A stretch of DNA of 64,000 nt from Methylosinus sp. H3A (GTDB taxonomy: Bacteria; Pseudomonadota; Alphaproteobacteria; Rhizobiales; Beijerinckiaceae). The translations under genes and the position numbers were made by a program. The notes beneath the pieces were generated by a model. The model ran no database searches, was not told the DNA's origin, and saw only the letters and a list, made by a program, of their open reading frames with translations. The stretch covers positions 3,182,001 to 3,246,000 of the forward strand of contig NZ_JADNQW010000005.1 of assembly GCF_015709455.1 (NCBI RefSeq), read 5' to 3'. Shown piece by piece: positions 31,063 to 40,460 of the stretch; within the stretch, counting starts at the first letter, position 1, and the number at the start of each line of letters is the position of its first letter.

Positions 31063-31115
31063 TTCGAGCCTCCGGTGGCGCGAGCCTGTCATTGATGGAT
31101 ATCGACGCGTCCGCG

Positions 31116-31364
31116 TCAGCCGTCGCGGTCCTTATTCGCGGGGAGCGGCCCCAGAACATGTTGCGAGCAATCATGGCGAATGAAGCGGACGAGCTCGGCT
31201 CGATCGGCGATCCGTTTGGCGATCGGAACGATCTGCTCGCCGAGCAATATTCCGGCGAGCCCGACGAGCGCGACGACCGGCGGCGCAGGAGAACGTACGC
31301 CGAGAAGACTGTAGACGACGCCGATCAAAAGTCCGGCGCCGAGGGATAGGAGATAGGAGCTCAT
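31116..31364 (-). CDS. XapX domain-containing small membrane protein (DUF1427)
   Basis: 82 residues with two hydrophobic segments (YLLSLGAGLLIGVVYSLLGV and PPVVALVGLAGILLGEQIVP) separated by RSPAP, the XapX signature. XapX proteins are small membrane proteins often next to amidohydrolase and isochorismatase-like genes; function unknown. It is 53 bases before the amidohydrolase gene on the same strand. Confidence 0.85.
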   Translation of the reverse strand: MSSYLLSLGAGLLIGVVYSLLGVRSPAPPVVALVGLAGILLGEQIVPIAKRIADRAELVRFIRHDCSQHVLGPLPANKDRDG

Positions 31365-31448
31365 GATCAATTCTCTTCCCGGATTCGGGCACGGAGAATC
31401 GGCGTCGGCGACGCACGAGCTTTCCGCGCCCGAAAGTTGGACGATGCG

Positions 31449-32129
31449 CTAGATCTCCGGGACGGGCGCGAGAGTGAGGCCGTGCGAGACACGCTCCGGC
31501 GCCTTGTGCACCATCGTATAGGCGTAATCGACGCCCATGCCATACGCGCCGGAATGCTCCTTCACGATCGACATAACGGCGTCATAGGTTTCGCGCCGCG
31601 CCCAGTCGCGCTGCCATTCGAGCAGGACCTGCTGCCAGGTCACGGGTACGACGCCCGCCTGAATCATGCGCTGCATGGCATAGTCATGCGCTTCCTTCGA
31701 TGTGCCTCCGGAGGCGTCGGCGACCATGTAGATTTCATAGCCGCCTTCCAGCATGGCGCAGAGGGCGAAAGAATTGTTGCAGACCTCGGTCCACAGGCCC
31801 GAGACAACGACTTTCTTGCGTCCATTCGCGGCCAGCGCGTCGCGGACCTTCTTATCGTCCCAGGAGTTCATCGAGGTGCGCTCGAGGAGCGGCGCCTCAG
31901 GGAATACGGCGAGCAGCTCTGGGTAGGTGTGGCCGGAGAAGCTTTCCGTCTCGACGGTGGTGATCGTCGTCGGAATCGCGAACACCTTCGCCGATTTGGC
32001 GAGGGCTACCGCATTGTTCTTGAGCGCCTGCCGATCGATCGACTGAACCCCAAAGGCCATTTGCGGCTGGTGGTCGATGAAGATCAGCTGGCTGTTCTGC
32101 GGCGTCAGCAATTCGAGCTTAGCGGTCAT
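31449..32129 (-). CDS. Isochorismatase-like cysteine hydrolase (YcaC-type)
   Basis: 226 residues. The catalytic triad of the cysteine-hydrolase family is visible: Asp in LIFIDHQPQMAF, Lys in SWDDKKVRDAL and Cys in GLWTEVCNNSFALCAM. The length and the C-terminal WQQVLLEWQRDWARRETYD are typical of YcaC-like hydrolases of unknown substrate. GGAGA lies five bases before the ATG at 32129. Located in the middle of the minus-strand cluster. Confidence 0.9.
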   Translation of the reverse strand: MTAKLELLTPQNSQLIFIDHQPQMAFGVQSIDRQALKNNAVALAKSAKVFAIPTTITTVETESFSGHTYPELLAVFPEAPLLERTSMNSWDDKKVRDALAANGRKKVVVSGLWTEVCNNSFALCAMLEGGYEIYMVADASGGTSKEAHDYAMQRMIQAGVVPVTWQQVLLEWQRDWARRETYDAVMSIVKEHSGAYGMGVDYAYTMVHKAPERVSHGLTLAPVPEI

Positions 32130-32175
32130 GTCGTTCTCCAATTGTGGATTGCGGATTTGGGCGGCGTCTCGCGCG

Positions 32176-32997
32176 TCAGCGCTTGATGAACGCGAGCACG
32201 TCGTGATTGAATTTCTCGGGGTCGGTTTGGGCGAGACCGTGCGATCCGCCGGGATAGACCAGAAGCTCGCCCTGCGGCGTCAGCCGAACGGCCTTCCGTG
32301 CCGAGGCCGCGAGGGGAACGATCTGATCATCATCGCCGTGGATGAACAATGTGGGGATCGTCATCTTCGCGAGATCGGGCGAATAGTCGAGTTCAGAAAA
32401 CTCGCGGATGCAATCGTAAAGCCCCTTCAGCCCGCCCTCCATTCCTTGCAGCCAGAAGGCGTCCTCTAGCCCCGCGCTTCGCTTCGCGTCATCTCGGTTA
32501 TGGCCATAGAAAGGAACGGCGAGATCCTTGAAAAATTGCGATCGATTGCTCGCGACACCGGCGCGCGTGCTGTCGAACACGTCCATCGGCAGACCTTCTG
32601 GATTGGAGGACGAGGCGAGCATGATCGGCGGCACGGCGCCGACGAGCACGGCTTTTGCGACGCGACCGACGCCATGGCGTCCGACGTAGCGTGCGACCTC
32701 GCCGCCGCCGGTCGAATGCCCGACGAGAACGGTATCGCGCAGATCGAGGAGCTCGAGCAGCTCGGCGAGATCGTCCGCGTAGCGGTCCATCGTATTGCCG
32801 TCCCAGACCTGCTGAGATCGGCCATGGCTGCGGCGGTCATGCGCAACGACGCGATAGCCGCGCATGCCGAAGAACAGCATTTGCCCTTCCCATGCGTCGG
32901 CCGTCAGCGGCCAGCCATGCGAGAACACGATCGGCTGGCCTTCGCCGAAGCTCTTGTAAAATATTTCCACGCCGTCGGATGCGGTGAAGTAGCTCAT
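32176..32997 (-). CDS. Alpha/beta hydrolase, non-haem chloroperoxidase type
   Basis: 273 residues. Nucleophile Ser in LVGHSTGGGEVARYVGRHG, Asp in FIHGDDDQIVP and His in PGGSHGLAQT form the triad. The start MSYFTASDGVEIFYKSFG and the HGWPLTADAWEGQM segment are typical of cofactor-free haloperoxidase/esterase enzymes, which can also act as perhydrolases. The start at 32997 has GGAG upstream. First gene of the minus-strand cluster 32997-27162. Confidence 0.92.
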   Translation of the reverse strand: MSYFTASDGVEIFYKSFGEGQPIVFSHGWPLTADAWEGQMLFFGMRGYRVVAHDRRSHGRSQQVWDGNTMDRYADDLAELLELLDLRDTVLVGHSTGGGEVARYVGRHGVGRVAKAVLVGAVPPIMLASSSNPEGLPMDVFDSTRAGVASNRSQFFKDLAVPFYGHNRDDAKRSAGLEDAFWLQGMEGGLKGLYDCIREFSELDYSPDLAKMTIPTLFIHGDDDQIVPLAASARKAVRLTPQGELLVYPGGSHGLAQTDPEKFNHDVLAFIKR

Positions 32998-33300
32998 GCT
33001 CTCGGCTCCTCGGCTGCCGTGATCGGAGGCGCATTGCGGCTCATCGTGCGTCTCATTCAGAGAAATGCACGAGCCGTTCTGGCGATGCTTTCCTGGTCGC
33101 CTGCTTGAAAGACTAAGTCCGGCCGGCGCCTTGGTCTTGAACATTCGGCGTGGGCTTATAACGATCGTGCTCGGCAGCTCGGCTCGATCCCGACGTTCAG
33201 GTGCAGGCGGCGTTGCGATTATTCTTCGACGCTTTCAAGGCGATACTGGTTAGCGCGCAGCGGCGTCGGGGGCGCGCGATCGGAGGTCGAGCGCCCGCCG

Positions 33301-34607
33301 CTACGGCTTGCCCGGGCAGGGCTTGCGCCGGCCGGAAGGCGCCGATTTGGCCGCTCTCTTCTTCCACCAGATATACACTCCCGTCACGGAGAGCATGGCG
33401 ATGACCAGCCCCAGGATGCAGACGAAGATGCGATAGGGTAGGCCGAAGACGCGCGCCATATGCAGGGCGGTGAGCCAATTGGTGACGGTGTCGCCGCTGC
33501 GCAGCCCCGACGGCAGGCTCAGCGTCACCAGCTCGCCCGTATAGGCGTCGAAGAGAACGGAAGTCGTCGCAGTACGCTCGCCGATATCCCGGCTCGACCG
33601 TACGCGATATTGGATGAGGCCCTTGGCCGGCTTGTAGTAGAGCGCATCGGCGCGCTCGATGGAAAAGCCGCGCTCGCGCGCCTCATCGGCCATCAGCCGC
33701 TGGCCGACGGCCTGCGCCTCCTCCCATTCCAGCATTTTGCGCGCGTCCGTGCGCGGCGGCTGCGCGGGCCATTCCCAGGGCGGGGGCGAGTAGTCGAAGA
33801 CGAGCTTGGTCACACCGGCATAGACGCTGTTCAGATTGAAGAAGACGCTGGACCAGGCGAACACGAGCAGCATCGCCCACAGCCACAATCCGCCGGCGCG
33901 ATGCAGATCGAAATTGATGCGATAGAAGGAGCCGGAGAGCTTGACGAGAAAAGCCGGCTTCCAGCGCGTGAGATAGCTGCGCGAATTGCCGGGGCTCGCG
34001 CGCGGCAGCGTCAGATAGAAGGCGACGAAGCAATCGATCGTCCATAAGAGCGCGACGATTCCGAGAATCCAGGCGCCGGTGGAGCCCGTCGCCAATTGGT
34101 AGTGCAGGCTGTAGACGAAAGGCATGATGTCGGCGGCGCGGCTGGGCAGCGCGCCGGGACTGCCGCGGCGGCCGAGATCCTCGCCTGTCACGGCGTCGAG
34201 CGTCACAGCGCCGAAGCCGAGCGGCTCGGCGCCTGTCGCGGCCTGCATCGTGACGCGGGCCGCGCCGGATTCGCCGCCGAGATAGACGGCGACCGCGCGC
34301 CCCTGCGGAACGAGGCTCTCGGCGTGGCGCGCGAGGGCGGCGGGCGGGAGCGTCTCGCCATGCGGCCCCGGATAGGCCTCCGGGGCGATCCAATGGCTCA
34401 GTTCCCCATAGAAGGCGAGCAGCGCCCCGGTCAGCCCGACCAGGATCAGGAAGCCGCCGTGACGAGGCCGACCCAGCGGTGGAGCCAAACGAAGCGGCGA
34501 CGCGCGTCGGCGCGCGTCCGTGTGTCGGCGGCGCTTCGCGCCGAAGTGGCCGGCGCGTCGACCGCGCCGGAAGAAAGGGGCTGTAGCCCGGTCGTGATTT
34601 GCCGCAT
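33301..34607 (-). pseudogene. PepSY-type membrane protein of a siderophore locus, frameshifted
   Basis: From the ATG at 34607 (AGAGGAAG upstream) the frame reads MRQITTGLQPL ... RRRFVWLHRWVGLVTAA, then hits a stop. One base missing at about 34462 shifts reading into FLILVGLTGALLAFYGELSHW, continuing to 33301 with the remaining helices (LHRAGGLWLWAMLLVFAWSS, FVCILGLVIAMLSVTGVYIW) and two PepSY-like regions. HRW(V/A)GL at the first helix is the PepSY_TM signature. These proteins accompany TonB-dependent siderophore receptors, possibly as ferric reductases. As written it is broken; a sequencing error cannot be excluded. Confidence 0.8.
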
Positions 34608-34624
34608 CTCTTCCTCTCGTATTT

Positions 34625-34770
34625 CTAGAACTCCGCCCGCATCGAGGAAATGAACGTCCGAGGCGCGCCGGGTATGATGGCGTTGCGACTGGTCGCGCCC
34701 GTATAATAGGTCTCGTCGAGCAAATTGCGCACGTTCAATTGAAAGCTCAGATTTTTCACCCTGGGCAGAT
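34625..34770 (-). pseudogene. TonB-dependent siderophore receptor, C-terminal stub
   Basis: The minus strand reads VKNLSFQLNVRNLLDETYY, then TGATSRNAIIPGAPRTFISS and MRAEF-stop. This is the last ~45 residues of a FhuA/FpvA-type receptor, with the classic final strand ending in Phe. Upstream of about 34770 the receptor is gone and the sequence becomes that of the island. The PepSY gene follows after 17 bases, as in intact receptor-PepSY operons. The island boundary apparently deleted the rest. Confidence 0.85.
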
Positions 34771-34803
34771 GCGCCGGTCATATCCACGGGTTCGCCCGCA
34801 TCG

Positions 34804-35517
34804 GTGAACCAACACAACCTCGTCTCTCATGTTTCCAATGCCAACGGAAGCGAGCCGATATTTGGTGTTCCAGGCGTGTGGATGGGCGACGGGCGGATCA
34901 ATTCGCTGCGCGGATGGTTGAATTCGTATTCCTTCATCACGAATTCCGGCGGCGTCATTGGGGCAAACCTGGACGCGAATTATACAAAATACCTCGGACA
35001 TGGAATAGCCGAAGAGGCGGTCTACTTTTCGATCGTGCCGTATTTCTCCCGCTATGTCGGGTTCAACGCGGGCACCGGCGGCGAGACTGCGGCCCTGACG
35101 GAATATCAGCGAGTGTATGAGAGCGGAGCGGTCTCCTTCTTTGGGTGGCTGAACTCGTATTCATTTATGGCGAACGCTGGCGGGTTGATCGGGGCAAACA
35201 TCGATGCTTCAAATTCGAAGTATCTCGGTCACGGCATGGCTGAAATGACGAACTACTTCACGACGGTGCCGTATTTCTCCCGCTATGTCGGCTCTAACGC
35301 CGGAACGGGCGGCGAGCCCGCGTCGCTGACCGAATATCAACGTGTCGGTTCCGACCGCGCGGTTACGTTTATGGGGCCAATGCAATTTTCCGCCTATGGC
35401 CCCGGCGTTCTCACGACAGACCCCTACGGTAATATGTCGGCGGCTGTCGGCGTCTCGTGCTCAGGGCCGCCGAGCGGATCGTTCTCCGTCGCAAATGGTG
35501 TAGTAACTCACTGTTGA
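34804..35517 (+). CDS. Protein with two ~68-residue repeats, at the island's left edge
   Basis: 237 residues. Two copies of a unit beginning GWLNSYSF occur: GANLDANYTKYLGHG ... VPYFSRYVGFNAGTGGE ... LTEYQRV, and GANIDASNSKYLGHG ... VPYFSRYVGSNAGTGGE ... LTEYQRV. The protein then ends with a 45-residue tail containing two Cys. Rich in Gly, Asn, Tyr and Ser, as in phage fibre or surface proteins. The GTG start at 34804 lacks a ribosome site and the protein may be the 3' part of a longer gene cut at the boundary. No family recognised. Confidence 0.55.
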   Translation: MNQHNLVSHVSNANGSEPIFGVPGVWMGDGRINSLRGWLNSYSFITNSGGVIGANLDANYTKYLGHGIAEEAVYFSIVPYFSRYVGFNAGTGGETAALTEYQRVYESGAVSFFGWLNSYSFMANAGGLIGANIDASNSKYLGHGMAEMTNYFTTVPYFSRYVGSNAGTGGEPASLTEYQRVGSDRAVTFMGPMQFSAYGPGVLTTDPYGNMSAAVGVSCSGPPSGSFSVANGVVTHC

Positions 35518-35650
35518 AAGCATGCCGCCAAGCGCTTTCAAAAAGCGCGACGACGAAACGAGGCGCGGCGCGGGCCACCTGATTGGTGGAGACCTTCTAA
35601 TCGCCTGATTCTCGCGCCGCCTCGGCCGCGCATCACGAGAGCTCCACATC

Positions 35651-36316
35651 ATGTCCGAACTTCACCACGCGCCCCAAGGCGCGAACGAGAACGCTTGCCC
35701 CGACCGCGCCGCAGAGCAGCGCGCCGCCCTCGCCGATCTTGTGGAGCGCGGCGAGATCGCAGAGCGCACGCGAGCCAGTGCGGCCGAGACCTTCGCGCTT
35801 CTCCTGAAAATCCCTCCCGAGAGTCGCGACCTTGTGCGGGCGCGCCAGTTCGGCGAGCACATCGGCGCCGAGACCGAGCGCCTGCGCGAACAGTTTCGAG
35901 ACAATCCGGCCGCCGCAATCGTGCGCAGGATTATCGAAGACATTTGGACCGCGGCCTATGGCGAGGCCGAGCGTGAATTCGACTCCGACCCGACGGAGAT
36001 CGCGCGCGCGATGGACGCAAATCAGGAAGCGCATCGCAGTCTGGAACTCGCGATCAAGGACCGCGCGCAGGAATGTTTCGACGAGTTGCAACTCGTCGAG
36101 CGCGCCGAGGCCTTGCCGGGCGTCGATAAGCGCGTCGCCGCGGGCTTCCTTCGTGGGCGAGCCGTGGGCCGGCTCGTCGGCGCATTGCGCGCCACCTTCG
36201 ATCCGTCATCCGGCATAGACGGCGACGAACTCGAAAGCGTTGTCGTGGCCGCCTTCAATCGTCAGATGGACGTTCTTGCGCAGCTCAGCGCCACGCCCGC
36301 CGCTGGCGCCGCTTGA
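35651..36316 (+). CDS. Hypothetical phage protein upstream of tape measure
   Basis: 221 residues, strongly helical and charged, with Ala- and Glu-rich stretches; no signal, helix anchor or catalytic motif. It sits 27 bases before the tape-measure gene. In many phages the genes in this place encode tail assembly chaperones, but no similarity or frameshift signal is evident. Probably expressed with the next gene. Confidence 0.6.
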   Translation: MSELHHAPQGANENACPDRAAEQRAALADLVERGEIAERTRASAAETFALLLKIPPESRDLVRARQFGEHIGAETERLREQFRDNPAAAIVRRIIEDIWTAAYGEAEREFDSDPTEIARAMDANQEAHRSLELAIKDRAQECFDELQLVERAEALPGVDKRVAAGFLRGRAVGRLVGALRATFDPSSGIDGDELESVVVAAFNRQMDVLAQLSATPAAGAA

Positions 36317-36343
36317 TCGCCTCACACCCAGAAGGAAACCGCC

Positions 36344-39028
36344 ATGGCTCGCTTCGTTGAGAGCGCGGAATTGGTTGTGCTCGACCGCAGCACGGGACCG
36401 CTGAAGAGGATCAATAGCGAACTGCGCCGGCTGGGCGCGACGGCGCGAAAGGTTCAGGGCGATCTCGACAAGCTCGCCATGCCGGCGATGAAAGCGCGGG
36501 GCTCGAGCAGCATGGACGCCATGCTCCGGAGGCAGTCGACCGAGGCGCGCGCGACGGCGAAGAGCATGGGCACGCTCGCTGCTTCCTTCGGCTCGGCAGC
36601 GGCCCAAGCCGATCGACTCGGCTCCGCAGCGGCGCGCGCCAATTCGCAGGTTCGCCGTCTCAGCGCGAGTGCGCGCCATGCCGGGCACCTCCAAAACACG
36701 CTCGCGCTTGGCGGCCCGGGCGGCGGCCGTGGCGGCTCGCGCGGCGGCCATGGCGGACGAAATGGCGGCTACAGCGCGCACCTCTACACCAACCCCGCGC
36801 ATTCGATCGGCAACGCGGCGCTCAGTGGCGCGTTCGGCCATGACCTCACGCTGGCCCAAGCCCTGACGATCTCCGCCCTCGGGAGCGTCATCGTCCATGC
36901 GAGCCATGTTGCGCTCGAGGGCGCGAAGGAACGGTCGACCGCCGGCGAGCGGCTATTCCAGCGCGGCATGTCGCCGGGCGATATCAGGTGGGCGCAGAGC
37001 GAGGCTGCGCGGGTCTCGGCGAAATACACGACGACGTCGATCGCCGACAACCTTGAGACATTGAACGATATCGGCGCCGCAGTTCACGATCGCGGTGGGC
37101 AATCGCAGCTCATGGAACTGCTCGCCAAGCGCCAACAGCTCGCCGTCGGCCAGGGCCAGGACGCCAAGCAGGTCCGCGACTCGAATGCGCGCCTCGTCAA
37201 GACGCTCGAAATGGCCGGCGCGCTCGTCGATTCACACGGCCAGTTCAACGCTGCGAAGACATCGGCCATGATGGAAATGATCCAAGGCGTCGAGTCGATC
37301 GAAGGCCGCAACATCAACGCCAACCAAATCCAAATGGCGACGAAGTATCTGAAGGAAAACGCGCTCACGCAATCGGTCGACAACCTTCGGAACGTCCTCT
37401 TCCTCGGCGCAGAAATGAGCGGTTCTACCGCCGGCAACAGCTTGACGAGCGTCATAAATGGTTTCACCGGGCGATCCCCGAAGGAAGTGCTCGCCAATTT
37501 GATCCGTAATGGATTGGCGACGGGCAACATCGACGCTAAGGGGAAAGTCTCAAACTATGAGCTTAAAGACGAGCAACTTCTCCGCAGTGACTTCGGAGGG
37601 TGGCTCTCGAAAATGATAGGCCCGATCCTCGAGCAAAAGGGGATTGATGCGAAACAAAGCCCGGTCGAGTTGGCGAAGTTCCTCCGCACGATTACGGGCC
37701 GCACGACGCAACAAGACATCCTCATGAAGTGGTTCACGCAGGCGATGGAAAACGCCAATAAGTCGGCGGCTGCGGAGAATGTGCGACAAGATGAAGAGAC
37801 GGCAAGGGGCGTCGTAAACCGAGATTACAATGCCGCCTTCGTCGCGATGACGAAGCAAGCGGAGTCGGCCTTCGGCGAGATCGGCGACAAAATCAAAGGC
37901 CTCGTCATCCCCGGCCTCACGACGACGCGGAGTTTATTTACCGACATCACTAAGGCTCTTTCGCCTGACGCGACCGACGCAGACAGACGCGGCCTCGTCA
38001 AGGCGGGCGTTGGCACGGCGGCCGGCGGCGCGCTGGCCGCCTGGGGCGGCGCAAAGCTGCTCGGGCTCTTCAACCCGCTCACCGGCGCGGCAACTGCGCT
38101 CACCAGCTCGGCGACGGCGCTGGACGCATCGGCGGCCGCTCTCATGCGCGCCGCTGGCGTTGGCGTCGTCGGGACTGGCGCGGGCGCGGCCGGCGCTGCG
38201 GCGACCGCGGGAACAAAAACCGTTGCGGCCACAGTCGCCGCAGCGGCCGTCCCCGTCACCGCAGCCGCAGTCGCCAGCGCGCTCGGCGCCGCCGCAGTCG
38301 GCGGCGTCACATATGGCCTTGTGCGGGCCGGCGTGATCGACGCGACCAAAAAGCAGGGAACAGCGGCATGGACGAAGGCACATCCTGGCGGAAGCGGCCG
38401 GCAGGATAGACCAAATGACGAGTGGTTTCGAGGCAAGCGACGCGAGACGGAGCAGACGAAAAAGGCGGCAGACGAGGTTGAGAACCTGAAGAAGCGTTTG
38501 CACGATTTCCGCGGCTCCCTCTCGAATGACGAGACCGGCAACATTATCGGGCGCATAGATCGAATTATCTCTGCAATGTCGGCCGCCAACCGGGCCGCTA
38601 TTCGGAACTTCGGCGCTCCGGCGCGCGCGGCGAATGGACAGCTCCCCTATGGAGCGGCCGGTGCTGGCGCGCCGGTGGGAACTGCGGGGTGGAACTCCAC
38701 CATTCCGCAGCACGCATTCTCGGCCGGGACATTCGAGGAGACGCTGAAGCAATTCTCGACGGCGTTTCAATCGACCATATCCGGCTTGCATACGTCAACG
38801 GCGGAATTCGAAGCCGCCGGGCGAGCCGTCCATGCCGATATCTCTTCGGGCGCCGACGATCTCAAGGCCAAGGCGGGCGACCTTTCGGGCGGCTGGAAAT
38901 CCGATCTCACGGCCGGCGGCGCTTCGATCGCGACGCAAATCCGCTCCGCTTTGCAAACCCCAGTCACCGTGAACGTCCAGCAATCGGCCGGTCCGAATAT
39001 CGGCAACGTCGGCCCCGTTCGACAATGA
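36344..39028 (+). CDS. Phage tail tape measure protein
   Basis: 894 residues. The N-terminal ~140 residues are helical with a Gly-rich patch (GGPGGGRGGSRGGHGGRNGG). A long central helical region follows, then a hydrophobic Ala/Gly-rich segment (about 550-660, GVGTAAGGALAAWGGAKLLG and AAVASALGAAAVGGVTYGLV), as expected for the membrane-inserting part of tape measures. A short C-terminal region follows. This sets tail length and may help DNA entry; 894 residues imply a tail of moderate length. GAAGGAAA lies before the ATG. Flanking tail genes are incomplete. Confidence 0.8.
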   Translation: MARFVESAELVVLDRSTGPLKRINSELRRLGATARKVQGDLDKLAMPAMKARGSSSMDAMLRRQSTEARATAKSMGTLAASFGSAAAQADRLGSAAARANSQVRRLSASARHAGHLQNTLALGGPGGGRGGSRGGHGGRNGGYSAHLYTNPAHSIGNAALSGAFGHDLTLAQALTISALGSVIVHASHVALEGAKERSTAGERLFQRGMSPGDIRWAQSEAARVSAKYTTTSIADNLETLNDIGAAVHDRGGQSQLMELLAKRQQLAVGQGQDAKQVRDSNARLVKTLEMAGALVDSHGQFNAAKTSAMMEMIQGVESIEGRNINANQIQMATKYLKENALTQSVDNLRNVLFLGAEMSGSTAGNSLTSVINGFTGRSPKEVLANLIRNGLATGNIDAKGKVSNYELKDEQLLRSDFGGWLSKMIGPILEQKGIDAKQSPVELAKFLRTITGRTTQQDILMKWFTQAMENANKSAAAENVRQDEETARGVVNRDYNAAFVAMTKQAESAFGEIGDKIKGLVIPGLTTTRSLFTDITKALSPDATDADRRGLVKAGVGTAAGGALAAWGGAKLLGLFNPLTGAATALTSSATALDASAAALMRAAGVGVVGTGAGAAGAAATAGTKTVAATVAAAAVPVTAAAVASALGAAAVGGVTYGLVRAGVIDATKKQGTAAWTKAHPGGSGRQDRPNDEWFRGKRRETEQTKKAADEVENLKKRLHDFRGSLSNDETGNIIGRIDRIISAMSAANRAAIRNFGAPARAANGQLPYGAAGAGAPVGTAGWNSTIPQHAFSAGTFEETLKQFSTAFQSTISGLHTSTAEFEAAGRAVHADISSGADDLKAKAGDLSGGWKSDLTAGGASIATQIRSALQTPVTVNVQQSAGPNIGNVGPVRQ

Positions 39029-39093
39029 TGAACGTGCGCGGCGCAACGCAGCGTCGCGCGTCTCCCTTCAATTCCCGCATAGGAGGCCGCGCC

Positions 39094-40068
39094 GTGGCTG
39101 ACCCCTTCGAAATCCTCGTCGCCGGGCAAAAGGTGACTGGCTGGACCGAGGCGAAACTCAGTCGAAAGAGGGAGGCCCTGACCGGCTCGCTCAATTTTTC
39201 GCTCTTCTACCCTTCAACGCCGAGCGCGCCGACCCTACGCGCCGTCAAGGCCGGGGCCGAGATCGTCGTGAAAGTCGCCGGCGCCGTCGCCTTCACGGGA
39301 AGCGTCGACGCGAGGAAGGCGAAGGGCCGGGCGAAGAAGAGCGAGGGCGGCGAGTTGAACGTCTCGACTTCGATCGGGAAGGATTCCTATTCGATCGAAA
39401 TCACGGCGAGAGGGAAGGCGAAGAGCCTTATCGACTCGAGCCATTCGCACCCGACCGGCACGATGAAACAGGTGACGTCGGCGGACATCGTTCGCAAGCT
39501 CATCGCGCCGCATGGCCTCAAATTGATCGACAACGCCTTGGACACGATCAAACTCGAGAAGGCGCGCTTCCGCGACGGCGCTTCGATCCTCTCCGAAATC
39601 ACTCGCTTCACGCGTGAGCATAATCTGCTCTGTCATGAGACGCGCGACGGCTCTTTGCAGATCATCAAGCCCGGCTCGGAACCGCGCGGCGCCGATCTCG
39701 TCTTAGGCCGAAACATTTTGAGTTTCGAGGCGTCGCAGAGCGAAGACACGTCGAACAGCTCCGTCACCGTGAAGGGCCAGCGCACGGGCGCGGCGCAGCA
39801 TGGGACGGATGCGATAAAGCGCAGCATCACCGCGACGCTCGAGGGTTCGACGCCGGCCGTCTTTCGGCCCTACGTCCTGCAATTGACCGGCGACGCGACC
39901 GACGAGCGCCTGAAAGCCCGCGCGCAGGCAGAGTTTCGAGAGCGGCAGGAAGCGTCGAAAGAGATCACGGTCGATGTTTTCGGCGTGACGCAAAGCGGCG
40001 GCGCGCCGTGGGATATCGGCGTAAAGCACTACGTCGAAATTCCGTCCGAGGGAATCTTCAACGACAGC
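39094..40068 (+). pseudogene. Mu gpP-like tail hub protein, 3' truncated
   Basis: From GTG at 39094 (AGGAGG seven bases upstream) the protein reads ADPFEILVAGQKVTGWTEAK, ITARGKAKSLIDSSHS, ADIVRKLIAPHGLKLIDNAL, LSEITRFTREHNLLCHETRD and GVTQSGGAPWDIGVKHYVEI, matching the baseplate hub or late control D/Mu gpP group. After IPSEGIFNDSL at about 40068 it enters unrelated sequence that codes on the opposite strand. About 325 residues remain; the expected final domain is lost. The next tail genes (baseplate, fibre) are absent, so a deletion joined this to other phage DNA. Confidence 0.75.
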
Positions 40069-40069
40069 T

Positions 40070-40155
40070 TGGCGCGCGCCAATGCCGGCCACCAAAAGAA
40101 ACGCCCCCATTGCGGCGAGAACAGCGATGGTTGCTATATCGGATGCGCTCTTCAT
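40070..40155 (-). pseudogene. 5' end of a small membrane protein gene, truncated
   Basis: From 40155 the minus strand reads KSASDIATIAVLAAMGAFLL then VAGIGARQAV, one transmembrane segment with a short charged start, as in phage lysis or holin-type proteins. Past about 40070 the frame continues only into the antisense of the gpP-like gene. It is most likely cut at the same junction. Function not assignable. Confidence 0.35.
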
Positions 40156-40162
40156 GGCCGCC

Positions 40163-40333
40163 TCAGTGGTGCCGCCGGAAAAACGGGCGATGATGGAAAT
40201 GGTTCTTGTAGCTCTGCCGCCAGAAAGCGGCGCGATGGTGCGCGCTATGCTGCGACCAGAGCGAAGCGCGCGCTTCCGAGACGGTCGGCGCGAGAATGCA
40301 GGCGGTGACGATAGCGGCAAAAATTCGTTTCAC
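40163..40333 (-). CDS. Small exported basic protein
   Basis: 56 residues from GTG at 40333, with GGAG seven bases upstream. An N-terminal signal (KRIFAAIVTACILAPTVSEA) is followed by a His/Arg-rich tail (SQHSAHHRAAFWRQ, NHFHHRPFFRRHH). No family recognised. It is seven bases before the truncated membrane gene on the same strand, so perhaps part of the same phage lysis or moron unit. Confidence 0.45.
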   Translation of the reverse strand: MKRIFAAIVTACILAPTVSEARASLWSQHSAHHRAAFWRQSYKNHFHHRPFFRRHH

Positions 40334-40460
40334 TTCAACTCTCCGTAAAAAGCTTTTAGCGTTTGACGCCGACAGCAATGGAAGTTTCTGGAAATCGAGC
40401 CGCTCGTCAACCGGAAAAACCGGATCGGGGATGTTTCTGTTCGATTGAGAGAAACGCGCG

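Noticed and set aside
38689..39093. Upstream extension of the gpP-like frame
   Set aside because: It overlaps the tape-measure gene in another frame; the AGGAGG site at 39081 sets the start at 39094.
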